From contig NZ_JNWO01000016.1 of assembly GCF_000716435.1 (NCBI RefSeq), positions 1 to 64,000 on the forward strand: a DNA stretch of 64,000 bases. Direction: 5' to 3'. The notes below the pieces were generated by a model. The model searched no databases, was not told the DNA's origin, and was given only the letters and a program-made list of their open reading frames with translations. The DNA comes from Streptomyces xylophagus (GTDB lineage Bacteria; Actinomycetota; Actinomycetes; Streptomycetales; Streptomycetaceae). How positions within the stretch are numbered: position 1 is the stretch's first letter; each line of letters begins with the position of its first letter. Made by a program: the position numbers and the translations under genes. Positions 55,031-63,101 of the stretch are shown here, piece after piece.

Positions 55031-56344
55031 ATGTCAGACACCCAGCGAGCGGGGGTCCTGCGGACGGTCCGCGAATTACCCCGCGGGGTGGCCGTGTTGG
55101 TCTTCGGCATCGCCGTCAACCGGATGGGCAACTTCGTCCAGATCTTCCTCATGCTGTACCTGACCCGCGACGGCGGGTACTCGGCCGCGCAGTCCGGAAC
55201 GGCTCTCACCGCGTACGGTGCCGGAGCGATCGCCGGGGTCTTCGTGGGCGGTTCGGCGATCGACCGGATCGGCGCCCGCAGGGCCATCGTCGTGTCGATG
55301 GCGGCGTCGGGGCTGTTCGTTGCGGCGATTCCGGCGGTTGCCGGCCGACCGCTGTGGCTGCTGCTCGCGGTGGCCTGCGGGGCGGGCGCGACGGGCCAGT
55401 TGTACCGCCCGGCGGCGACCGCGCTGCTCGCCGATCTCACCCCGACCGACCAGTTGCTGATGGCCTCGGCGGCGATGCGGCTCGGGCTGAACACGGGCGC
55501 GGCGGTGGGTCCGCTGCTGGGCAGCCTGCTGGCCCGGCAGTCGTACACGCTGGTCTTCCTCACCAACGCGGCGACGTCGCTGGCGTTCGCGGCGGTGATC
55601 CTGTGGCTGCTGCCACGGGACGTGGGCCGCGGAAAGACGGTCACCGCGCGGGCGGGGGCGGCAGCGGAGGCCGGGGAACTGTCGCAGACCGGTACCGGCT
55701 ATCTGCCGGTGCTGCGCGACCGCCGCTATCTGCTGGTCGTCTCGGGGACGTTCCTGGTGGCCGTCGCCGAGGTGCAGTACCAGACGGTACTGCCCCTGGT
55801 GGTGACGGACCGGGGGCATTCCGACTTCGTCTACACGGCGTTGGTGGCGCTGAACGCCGTACTCGTCATCGTGACCGAACTCCCGTTGACCCGCAGGCTG
55901 GAGAGGGTTCCCGTGCGGGTGACGATGTCCCTGGGCAGTGCGCTGATCGGCGTGGGGATCGCGATGTTCGGGCTGCCGACGGGCCTGTGGATTCTGGTGG
56001 TGGGCACGCTGGTGTGGACGTTCGGCGAGGTGGTGAGCGCACCGCCGGTCAGCGCCTATCCGGCGCTGACGGCGCCGACCAACCTGCGGGGCCGCTACAT
56101 CGGCCTGATGACGACCAGTCAGTCGATCGGCTACGCCCTGGGTCCCGCGCTGGGTGCGGCCCTGTTCGAGGTGCGGGGCGGCGCGGTGTGGATCATGTGC
56201 GCGGGGCTGGGCCTCGGGGCGGGGGCTCTGCTCTGGACGGGCGCGGGGCGACAGAAGGCTGCGGGGAGTCCGCGGGACACTACGGCGGAGGGCGCGCGGG
56301 CGACACCGGAGGGGGACGGAACAGCGGCGGCCGGTTCGGCCTGA
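55031..56344 (+). CDS. MFS transporter, probable product exporter, 437 aa
   Basis: Twelve-helix major facilitator with the loop-2/3 motif GGSAIDRIGARRAIV and the central loop near residue 200. It is the last gene of the cluster and is followed by a convergent gene. Dapdiamide-type clusters also end with an MFS exporter (DdaI), which would give self-protection by efflux. Start at ATG 55031; an AAGGGGAG site lies ten bases upstream. Confidence 0.9.
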   Translation: MSDTQRAGVLRTVRELPRGVAVLVFGIAVNRMGNFVQIFLMLYLTRDGGYSAAQSGTALTAYGAGAIAGVFVGGSAIDRIGARRAIVVSMAASGLFVAAIPAVAGRPLWLLLAVACGAGATGQLYRPAATALLADLTPTDQLLMASAAMRLGLNTGAAVGPLLGSLLARQSYTLVFLTNAATSLAFAAVILWLLPRDVGRGKTVTARAGAAAEAGELSQTGTGYLPVLRDRRYLLVVSGTFLVAVAEVQYQTVLPLVVTDRGHSDFVYTALVALNAVLVIVTELPLTRRLERVPVRVTMSLGSALIGVGIAMFGLPTGLWILVVGTLVWTFGEVVSAPPVSAYPALTAPTNLRGRYIGLMTTSQSIGYALGPALGAALFEVRGGAVWIMCAGLGLGAGALLWTGAGRQKAAGSPRDTTAEGARATPEGDGTAAAGSA

Positions 56345-56376
56345 ACAGCGCCCCGCCCCCGGGGTCTCCGCGAAAC

Positions 56377-58389
56377 CTAGGCGTTCATGAACTGGTCAGG
56401 CCGCAGCGCCCGGTCGGTGATCCGGACGTCTCCGATGGTGCCGTGGAAGACCTGGCTGACCGCGCCCGCCCACTGGTAACCGCCAAGAAGGAACGGCATG
56501 TTGAGGGTGGTCAGGCCGACGGCCGTGCTGGTCGGGTTGCGGCCCTCCTCGCAGCCGTTGACGTAGAGCTTGCTGATCCGGCCGTCGTTGGCGACGGCGA
56601 CGTGCCACCACTCCTCCTGCTGGAGGAGGTGGCTCCACGCGGTCGTGGCGCCGTTCTGGTTGAGCGGGTAGGCGTTCCACTGCAGCTCGATGGAGCTGGA
56701 CAGGCTGAGGGTCAGCACGGGTTCGTCGGCGGTGGCGGAGGGGCCGTTCTTGCCGGCCTGGGCCGCCGTGCCCGCGCGGCTGAGCATCGAGGACCAGCCG
56801 TTGCGGCCACCGTCCCAGTCGGCGGGCACCTTGAAGAAGACCTCGAAGGTGTAACCGCGGGCGAAGGTCTCGCGGTTGAGCGGTGCCCTGTCGACGGTCT
56901 GGAGGTAGGAGCCGGCGACCGGGTTGCCCTGACCCGCGAACACCAGCCCCGCGTGGGCGGGTTGGTCGGGGTGATGGTCGGCGGTCCAAGTGAGCGCGTG
57001 CGGCGGGGAGTTCGGGACGCTCTTCAGGATCAGGTCGTTGCCGTTGCCCGCCTGGTCCCTGACGACCGTGCCGGAGGCGACGTCGGAACCCGCCGTACCG
57101 CCCTCGTCGAACCGCCAGTAGGCCAGCGTGCCCGGCAGCAGCATCCGGCGCGCGGGGCGGGACGTGCGCGGCGGGACCGGGGCGAAGCCGGCGAAGCGCT
57201 GCTCGAAGTCGATCGCCATCGAGAAGTAGTCGACCTTCGACGTCAGTTCGAGTTCCTTCGCCGCGAGGGCGTTCAACTCGCCCTTCTCCGCCAGTTCACG
57301 GATCCACGGCGAGAAGGTCGCGACGTCGATCATCCCGCGGTCGAGGTCGAAACGGTAGGAGCGGATCATGCCCGCGCCGCCGTAGTAGCGGTCCTGGTAG
57401 TTGGTGATGTGCAGATGTACGTCGTTGCCCGCGCTGTTCTTCAGCACCGTGCTTCCGGGCGGCCAGTAGTGGCCGTTGAGGGTGAGGAAGATCTGGTCGT
57501 TGTCCTTGATCAGGCCGTCCCACAACTGCCGCCCGTAGTCGGACAGTTCGGCCGCTCCGTCCTCGTCCGAGCCGACGATCTCGTGCGTGGTGACGATCAC
57601 CGGCAGCGTCGGGTTCGCGGCGATGACCGCGTTGGCCCACGCGAAACCCTTCGCCGACATACGCCAGTCCAGCGACAGGAGCATCCAACTACGGCCGCCC
57701 GCACGGAAGATGTGCGCGGTGTTGTAGCCGTCAGGGCTGGAGGAGTGGTAGCCGGGCGTCTTCCTGGCCCGCGCCGGGCTGAAGGTGTCCAGGTAGGGGG
57801 TGGCGCCGCGCTGGTCGTCGGCGCGGACGTCGTGGTTGCCGGCCAGCACGCCGTACGAGGCACCCGCCCGGTCCAGCATGCCGAACACCTTGGTGACCGC
57901 CGCGTACTCCTCGGCGAGGCCGTTCTGCGTCACGTCACCGAGGTGCGCCAGGAACACGATGTTCTCGTCGTTGCCGCCCGCACGGCCCGCCGGATCGAGG
58001 ACGTAGCGGAACGACGCCTCCATCGGCACCGGGTGGATGCGGTCCTGGTCGAACATGTACTGCGTGTCGGGCATCACGACGACGGTGAACCGGGGGTTGT
58101 CGGGATCCGGGTCCCACTTCCCGCGCGGCGCGGGTGACATCGTTGTCCGCCCGTACGGATCGTCGTTCTTGTCGCCTCCCGTCGCGTACGCGGGAGCCGC
58201 GCCCAGCAGCCCTGCGGCGGCCGTTCCCGCACCGAGCGCACCGGCGCGGTGCAGGAACGCACGGCGGCTCGACGCGGCGACGCCGTCACCGTCGAGGTCC
58301 GCGGTGCGCGGGCAGTCGCAGCCCGCCGCGTGCAAGTCGTGCCGCTCGTGGTCGTCGAGGCCTCTGTCACCCGTGGGAGAGCTGTCCAT
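56377..58389 (-). CDS. Tat-exported metallophosphoesterase with LamG-like C-terminus, 670 aa
   Basis: Residues 38-70 are a twin-arginine signal (SSRRAFLHRAG and an Ala-rich helix ending APAYA). Residues 100-370 form a calcineurin-like phosphoesterase with DTQ, LAHLGDVTQNG, VLAGNHD and TLNGHYW metal motifs. Residues about 430-665 are a concanavalin-like/LamG domain (GTLAYWRFDEGG to WHVAVANDGRISKLYVNG). It should hydrolyse phosphate esters outside the cell. It is convergent with the MFS gene and not obviously linked to the cluster. Confidence 0.92.
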   Translation of the reverse strand: MDSSPTGDRGLDDHERHDLHAAGCDCPRTADLDGDGVAASSRRAFLHRAGALGAGTAAAGLLGAAPAYATGGDKNDDPYGRTTMSPAPRGKWDPDPDNPRFTVVVMPDTQYMFDQDRIHPVPMEASFRYVLDPAGRAGGNDENIVFLAHLGDVTQNGLAEEYAAVTKVFGMLDRAGASYGVLAGNHDVRADDQRGATPYLDTFSPARARKTPGYHSSSPDGYNTAHIFRAGGRSWMLLSLDWRMSAKGFAWANAVIAANPTLPVIVTTHEIVGSDEDGAAELSDYGRQLWDGLIKDNDQIFLTLNGHYWPPGSTVLKNSAGNDVHLHITNYQDRYYGGAGMIRSYRFDLDRGMIDVATFSPWIRELAEKGELNALAAKELELTSKVDYFSMAIDFEQRFAGFAPVPPRTSRPARRMLLPGTLAYWRFDEGGTAGSDVASGTVVRDQAGNGNDLILKSVPNSPPHALTWTADHHPDQPAHAGLVFAGQGNPVAGSYLQTVDRAPLNRETFARGYTFEVFFKVPADWDGGRNGWSSMLSRAGTAAQAGKNGPSATADEPVLTLSLSSSIELQWNAYPLNQNGATTAWSHLLQQEEWWHVAVANDGRISKLYVNGCEEGRNPTSTAVGLTTLNMPFLLGGYQWAGAVSQVFHGTIGDVRITDRALRPDQFMNA

Positions 58390-58502
58390 GTCCGCTCCAA
58401 TGCCGAGTAGGAGAACGGCGTCACGCTACGGACGGCTGCGGTACGGCGGACTTGCGCGCCGGGTACCGGCTGCCGAACGCTCCCCCAACACCACCCGCCC
58501 CA

Positions 58503-59315
58503 CTAGGACTTGCGGCGGCCCACGGTCAACAGATGTCCGCTGGTGCCGAGCAGGGTGGGCTCGGACTCGGTCCGCCTGACGGCCGCGAGCACGGCCTCGC
58601 GGCGGTCCGGGTCGTCCAGCCAGCCCTCGATGCCGCCCATCAGCCAAGCGACGCCTTCGAGGCCGTACTGGCCCTCGACGGTGAGGCCCGTCTCCGCGAA
58701 CTCCTCGGGAGTTTCGTGGGGTTGGGCGAAGTAGGCGGTCGTGAAAGGCCCGCCGCCGTTCCTCCCGTGGTTGCTGATCGCATCGGTGTTGGCCCGCTGG
58801 GCCGGATCGAAATAGCACTCCCACAGCAGCATGTCGTGCAGTCCCGCGAACCGGTTGATGGTCGCCGCGACCACCAGCCCGCCCGGCCGCACCACCCGCC
58901 GCGCCTCGGCCAACGCCCTTAGCCGGTCGGCCCGTTCGGGCAGGTGGTACAGCGGCCCGAACAGCAACACCACGTCGTACGAGGCCTCCTCGTCCGGCAG
59001 CGCCCTGGCGTCCCCGGCCCGCGCGATGACCCCCGGCAGCCGGCCCGCCTGCTCCACGTGCAGCGGTACGGGATCGACGAGTTGGACCTCGTACCCGTCC
59101 CGCGCGAGCCACTCGGCGTGGATGCCGCTGCCCCCGCCGACGTCCAGCACCTTCGCGGGAGCCGTCGGCAGCAGTCGGCGCAGGACGTCCTGGGTACGCC
59201 AGAACTCCAGCCGGTTGGACCCCTGTCTGAGGCGGCCGTCCTCCTCGCCGCGGGCGTAGTAGGCGAGGATCTCCTCGCGGACGGCGGGGTCTTGCGCGTG
59301 TGTCGTCTCGGTCAT
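58503..59315 (-). CDS. class I SAM-dependent methyltransferase, 270 aa
   Basis: The SAM-binding motif VLDVGGGSGIHAEWLARDGY, then VQLVDPVPLHVEQA and YDVVLLFGPLYHL define a UbiE/BioC-like methyltransferase. Substrate unknown. The start at 59315 overlaps the stop of the response regulator by ATGA, so it is the third gene of the operon. Confidence 0.92.
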   Translation of the reverse strand: MTETTHAQDPAVREEILAYYARGEEDGRLRQGSNRLEFWRTQDVLRRLLPTAPAKVLDVGGGSGIHAEWLARDGYEVQLVDPVPLHVEQAGRLPGVIARAGDARALPDEEASYDVVLLFGPLYHLPERADRLRALAEARRVVRPGGLVVAATINRFAGLHDMLLWECYFDPAQRANTDAISNHGRNGGGPFTTAYFAQPHETPEEFAETGLTVEGQYGLEGVAWLMGGIEGWLDDPDRREAVLAAVRRTESEPTLLGTSGHLLTVGRRKS

Positions 59316-60019
59316 CGCCCCAGGTTGCGATCCCGCGCGTCCGGCTCGCAACGGGATTCCGGTGCGCGTGCCGTCACCAGCCCCGACTCGTAGGCGAACA
59401 CGACGAGTTGGGCCCGGTCCCGTGCTGCCAGCTTCGTCATCGCCCGGCTGATGTGGGTCTTCGCCGTGAACGGGCTGATGACCATGTGGGCGGCGATCTC
59501 CTCGTTGGTGAGGCCGTGGGCGGCGAGCGCGGTGACCTCGCGTTCGCGGCGGGTGAGGTGTTCCAGGCCGGAGGGGGTGGAGCGGTCCGGCGGGCGGGAG
59601 ACGAACTCGCCGATGAGGGTGCGGGTGATGGCCGGAGAGAGGAGGGCCTCGCCGCCGGCGACGATCTCGATCGCCTGGAGCAGGTCCGCCGGGTCGGTGT
59701 CCTTGAGGAGGAAGCCACTGGCGCCCGCGCGCAGTGCCTCGAAGACGTATTCGTCCAGGCCGTAGTTGGTGAGGATGACGACTCTGACCGCTGCCAGGGC
59801 CGGGTCGGCGGCGATACGGCGGGTCGCCTCGATGCCCGTCATCACGGGCATCTGTACGTCGATCAGCGCGATGTCGGGGAGCTGCGCGCGGACGAGGGCC
59901 ACGCCCTGTTCGCCGTTCGCCGCCTCGCCGACCACCTCGATGCCGTCCTCGGCGTCGAGCAGGGCACGGAAGCCCGCGCGCATCAGCGCCTGGTCGTCGA
60001 CGACCGCGACCCGGATCAT
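59312..60019 (-). CDS. NarL/LuxR-family response regulator, 235 aa
   Basis: N-terminal receiver domain (IRVAVVDDQALMRAGFRAL, phospho-acceptor Asp in ALIDVQMP, later LLKDTDPADLL) and C-terminal LuxR helix-turn-helix (LTRREREVTALAAHGLTNEEIAAHM). The start at 60019 is the second, internal ATG: the open frame extends 35 codons to 60124, but that part is only a duplicate of the first 20 residues produced by the local tandem duplication. Its partner kinase, just upstream, is damaged. Confidence 0.92.
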   Translation of the reverse strand: MIRVAVVDDQALMRAGFRALLDAEDGIEVVGEAANGEQGVALVRAQLPDIALIDVQMPVMTGIEATRRIAADPALAAVRVVILTNYGLDEYVFEALRAGASGFLLKDTDPADLLQAIEIVAGGEALLSPAITRTLIGEFVSRPPDRSTPSGLEHLTRREREVTALAAHGLTNEEIAAHMVISPFTAKTHISRAMTKLAARDRAQLVVFAYESGLVTARAPESRCEPDARDRNLGR

Positions 60020-60167
60020 CCCGTCTCCCCCAGCGGCAGCTCGGCCCGCACCGCGAAGCCGCAGCAACGCACGGAAGCCCGCGCGCATCAGCGCCTGGTC
60101 GTCGACGACCGCGACCCGGATCATCCCGTCTCCCCCAGCGGCAGCTCGGCCCGCACCGCGAAGCCGC
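59964..60167. repeat. 99-bp perfect tandem duplication at the kinase/regulator junction
   Basis: Bases 59964-60062 and 60069-60167 are identical, a period of 105 with six bases between. The unit spans the end of the histidine kinase (FAVRAELPLGETG in the normal frame) and the start of the response regulator (IRVAVVDDQALMRAG). It therefore duplicates the regulator start codon and the kinase tail. Confidence 0.95.
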
Positions 60168-61085
60168 GAGTTGGACGTTGACCTTCGCCGGGCCCGCGTG
60201 CCTGGCGGCGTTGGTGAGGGCCTCCTGGACGATGCGGTACACCGCGCGGTCGACCGTCGCCGTCAGGGGGCGCTCCTCGCCGGTCACCGCGAGTTCGACG
60301 GCAAGGCCGGCCGCGCAGGCCCGCTCGACGAGCAGCGCGGGGGTGCCCGTGGGCTCCTCGGTGGTACGCAGGATCTCCAGGGTGGCCCGCAGTTCGCGCA
60401 TCGCCTCGCCGCCCGCCTCCTGGATGGCGAGCAGCGCGGGCGGCACCTCCTCGCCGCGCTTGCGGGCGAGGTGGACGGCAACGCCCGCCTGGAGCTTGAC
60501 GATCGAGATGCTGTGGGTGAGGGAGTCGTGCAACTCCCTTGCTATGCGCAGGCGTTCCTCGCCCGCCCTGCGCAACGCGGCTTCCTCGCGGGTGCGTTCG
60601 GCCTCCAGGGCGCGCTGTTCGGTCTGGCGCAGATACGCCTGCCAGTTGCGGTCGGCGAGGCCGGTGACCACCGCGCAGAGGAACCAGCCGGCGATGAGCG
60701 CGGTCCGCTCGACCACCTGCTGGGTCGTCGGCCCCGTCGCGAAGTACGCCACCAGGAACAACGCGCCCGCCCCTGCCGCCCAACCGCGATGTCCCGCGCG
60801 GGCCGCCGTGTGCATGGCGGCGAGGACGGGCAGACCGGCGATCGGCCCGGGATGGGCGTGCAGGACGTAGGCCGCCTCCCCCGCCGTGGCCACGGCGAGG
60901 ACCGCCCTCGGGGCCGTCTGGTAGAACGCCAGGACTGCCGAGGCGAGGGCGACGAGCGCGTAGTCGACGGCGGTCGTATCCGCGTCGAAGGCCGCGACGG
61001 TCACGACGAGGGCGCCGATCACGCCCGCGAGGGACGCGTCGGCGAGGCGCCTGCGTGGGGTCACATCGACCGGGTACCCGCTCAT
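60121..61085 (-). pseudogene. two-component histidine kinase lacking its ATP-binding domain
   Basis: The N-terminal half is normal: five hydrophobic helices, then the HisKA_3 box IARELHDSLTHSISIVKLQAG and the start of the catalytic domain at IVQEALTNAARHAGPAKVNV. After NVQL the frame breaks straight into the last residues of the kinase (GFAVRAELPLGETG in another frame), so the G1/G2 boxes, roughly 60 residues, are deleted. The normal stop (60121-60123) overlaps the regulator start. In its own frame the sequence reads on through the duplication as nonsense. It should not phosphorylate itself. Confidence 0.9.
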
Positions 61086-61250
61086 GTCCGCACACTAGAC
61101 CGCCGCGCCGACCCGGGCGTCAGCCCTGTGGACAACTCCTGGACTACTCCCCACGCAGTAGTCCGCGACGCCCCGGAACTCCCCGGCGTAGCCCCAACTG
61201 CCTTCGCCCGTACGACGACCCGGCCCGCCCCGGCCGCGCACGCTGCTGCC

Positions 61251-62246
61251 ATGCCCACACCCTTCCGTCACACCCGGCCCCCGTCGCCGAAGTCCGCCAC
61301 CGGCCGCACCGCCGAGGTCTTCGAGCAGATCGCTGTCGACTTTGGGATCGACCGGCCCCCTACCTTCGTGGTCCTGTCCTCCGCCCCCGAACTCCTCGCC
61401 CCCGCCTGGGCGTTGATGCGGGAGTCGCTGATCGCGGGCGCCGGCAGCCGCACCGGCAAGGAGCTGGCCGCCCTCGGTGTCTCGCTCGCCAACAAGTGCC
61501 CGTTCTGCGCGGACGCGCACACCGTCCTGCTGCACGCCACCGGCGACCACGCCCTCGCCGAGCACCTGGCGCGCGGCGGCACACCGGAGAACGAGGAGCA
61601 CGCGCGAGTGCTGGCCTGGGGACGCCGGACGCGTGTCCCCGGCGCGGCCCTCGCCCCGTACCCGTTCCCGCGCGAGCAGGCACCCTCCTATCTGGGCACC
61701 GCCCTCGCCTTCCACTTCATCAACCGCGTCGTGTCGGCCCTGCTCACCGAGCAGCTCCTGCCGGGCAACGCCCAACGGTTCCGGGCCGTACGGAGCCTCG
61801 CGGGCCGCGCCGTCGCCCGCACCGTGCGCCGAAGCGCCGTACCGGGAGCGGCACTTCCCCTGCTCGACACACCCGGCCCCGGCCCGGACTGGGCCGCCGG
61901 AACCCCGGTGGGTCCGGCCTACGACGCCCTGCGCACGGCCGCGCTCGCGGGCGCGGACCTCCTCGACGCCGACGACCTGACCCTCGTACGGGAGACGCTG
62001 TGGGCCTGGGACGGGTCGCATCCGCCGGTCGTCCTGCGCGGCTTCCCGAACCGGCGGGAGCGGCCCGCGGCGCGGCTCGCGGTGCTGGCCGCGCTCGCGC
62101 CGTACCGGATCACCGAGGAGGATGTCGCCGCCTGGCGCGGGCCCGGGCACACCGACGCGCGTCTGGTGCGGCTGATCGCGTACGCGGCGTTCGCGGCCGT
62201 CGAACGGATCGAGACGACGATGCGGGTGCCCGCCGCTCGGGCGTGA
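61251..62246 (+). CDS. AhpD-like / carboxymuconolactone decarboxylase-family protein, 331 aa
   Basis: The segment LANKCPFCADAHTVLLHATG holds the CxxC-x3-H motif of AhpD-type peroxidase partners, in an all-helical alkylhydroperoxidase fold. Residues beyond about 200 form a second helical domain with IRLIAYAAFAAVERIE at the end. It may reduce peroxides or be a redox-active decarboxylase relative; substrate unknown. ATG at 61251 without a clear ribosome site. Confidence 0.82.
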   Translation: MPTPFRHTRPPSPKSATGRTAEVFEQIAVDFGIDRPPTFVVLSSAPELLAPAWALMRESLIAGAGSRTGKELAALGVSLANKCPFCADAHTVLLHATGDHALAEHLARGGTPENEEHARVLAWGRRTRVPGAALAPYPFPREQAPSYLGTALAFHFINRVVSALLTEQLLPGNAQRFRAVRSLAGRAVARTVRRSAVPGAALPLLDTPGPGPDWAAGTPVGPAYDALRTAALAGADLLDADDLTLVRETLWAWDGSHPPVVLRGFPNRRERPAARLAVLAALAPYRITEEDVAAWRGPGHTDARLVRLIAYAAFAAVERIETTMRVPAARA

Positions 62247-62410
62247 CGCGCGGACATAAGGGGACACACAGCCCGCGAACAGTGAGGCACTGTCACCGCA
62301 CAGGCACGGAGCGAGTTCATACTTCCGCCTCACAGGCAGTCATGTGACACTGGCGTCCCCGTCCGCAGTGCGGACCCGCTCCGCACCTGATCCCCCACGA
62401 GAAGTGCGAC

Positions 62411-63082
62411 TTGCGTTCTCTTCCTCTGCCGCTCGCTCTCACCGCGCGTCTGTCGCCGGTCGTCGTGCTCGCCGCGATGGGCTGGGCCCTGACGTCCGGT
62501 CCGTTCGCCGCGACCACGACCGCCGATCACAAGTCGACACCCGACGCAGGTGGCTCGTCCGGGTCCTCGGCGCCGTCGACGGCGCCCGTTGCCAAGACGT
62601 ACTCCACCTCCCCCGCCCCGTGCGGAAGTGTGTCGGTGGCGACAATCAAGTCGCTGGTGCCGGGCGCGAAGACGGCCGGCAAGGAGATCCCGTCGACGGA
62701 CACGAAGGTGCGCCGTACCTGCTCGTGGAACGCGCTCAAGGGGTACGACTACCGCTGGCTCGACGTGTCGTACGAGATCACGGAATCGGACGAAGCGGCG
62801 AAAAAGTCGTATACCGAGACCGTTACGGAGAAGAGCGGCGGCGGAGCGGTTCCCGGGCTCGGCGACTCGGCCTACTCCATCGTGAACCTCACCACAGAGG
62901 ACAAGCAGCAGACGCGTGAGGGCACGGTCGTCGTCCGCGCGGGGAACGCGCTGGTGACCATCACGTACAACGGCAGCGACTTCGAGAACAAGAAGGCGCC
63001 GAGCACGGACGTGATCAACAAGGGTGCGATCAAGGCCGCCAAGGAAGCGGTAACCGCGCTGGAGGGCGGCAAGGCCAGCTAG
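62411..63082 (+). CDS. secreted DUF3558-like protein, 223 aa
   Basis: A TTG start at 62411 gives a signal-like N-terminus (ALTARLSPVVVLAAMGWAL) and a Ser/Thr/Pro linker. The domain from about 70 has a Cys pair (APCGSV and RRTCSW) and DYRWLDVSYEI, then VPGLGDSAYSIVNL, like DUF3558 lipoproteins or secreted proteins of actinomycetes. No lipobox Cys is obvious. The function is not known. Confidence 0.75.
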   Translation: MRSLPLPLALTARLSPVVVLAAMGWALTSGPFAATTTADHKSTPDAGGSSGSSAPSTAPVAKTYSTSPAPCGSVSVATIKSLVPGAKTAGKEIPSTDTKVRRTCSWNALKGYDYRWLDVSYEITESDEAAKKSYTETVTEKSGGGAVPGLGDSAYSIVNLTTEDKQQTREGTVVVRAGNALVTITYNGSDFENKKAPSTDVINKGAIKAAKEAVTALEGGKAS

Positions 63083-63101
63083 CCCGACCGCCCTCCGAGA
63101 T

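Noticed and set aside
60020..60124. Response regulator starting at 60124 with a 35-residue extension
   Set aside because: The extension is only the duplicated copy of its own first residues plus out-of-frame kinase tail.
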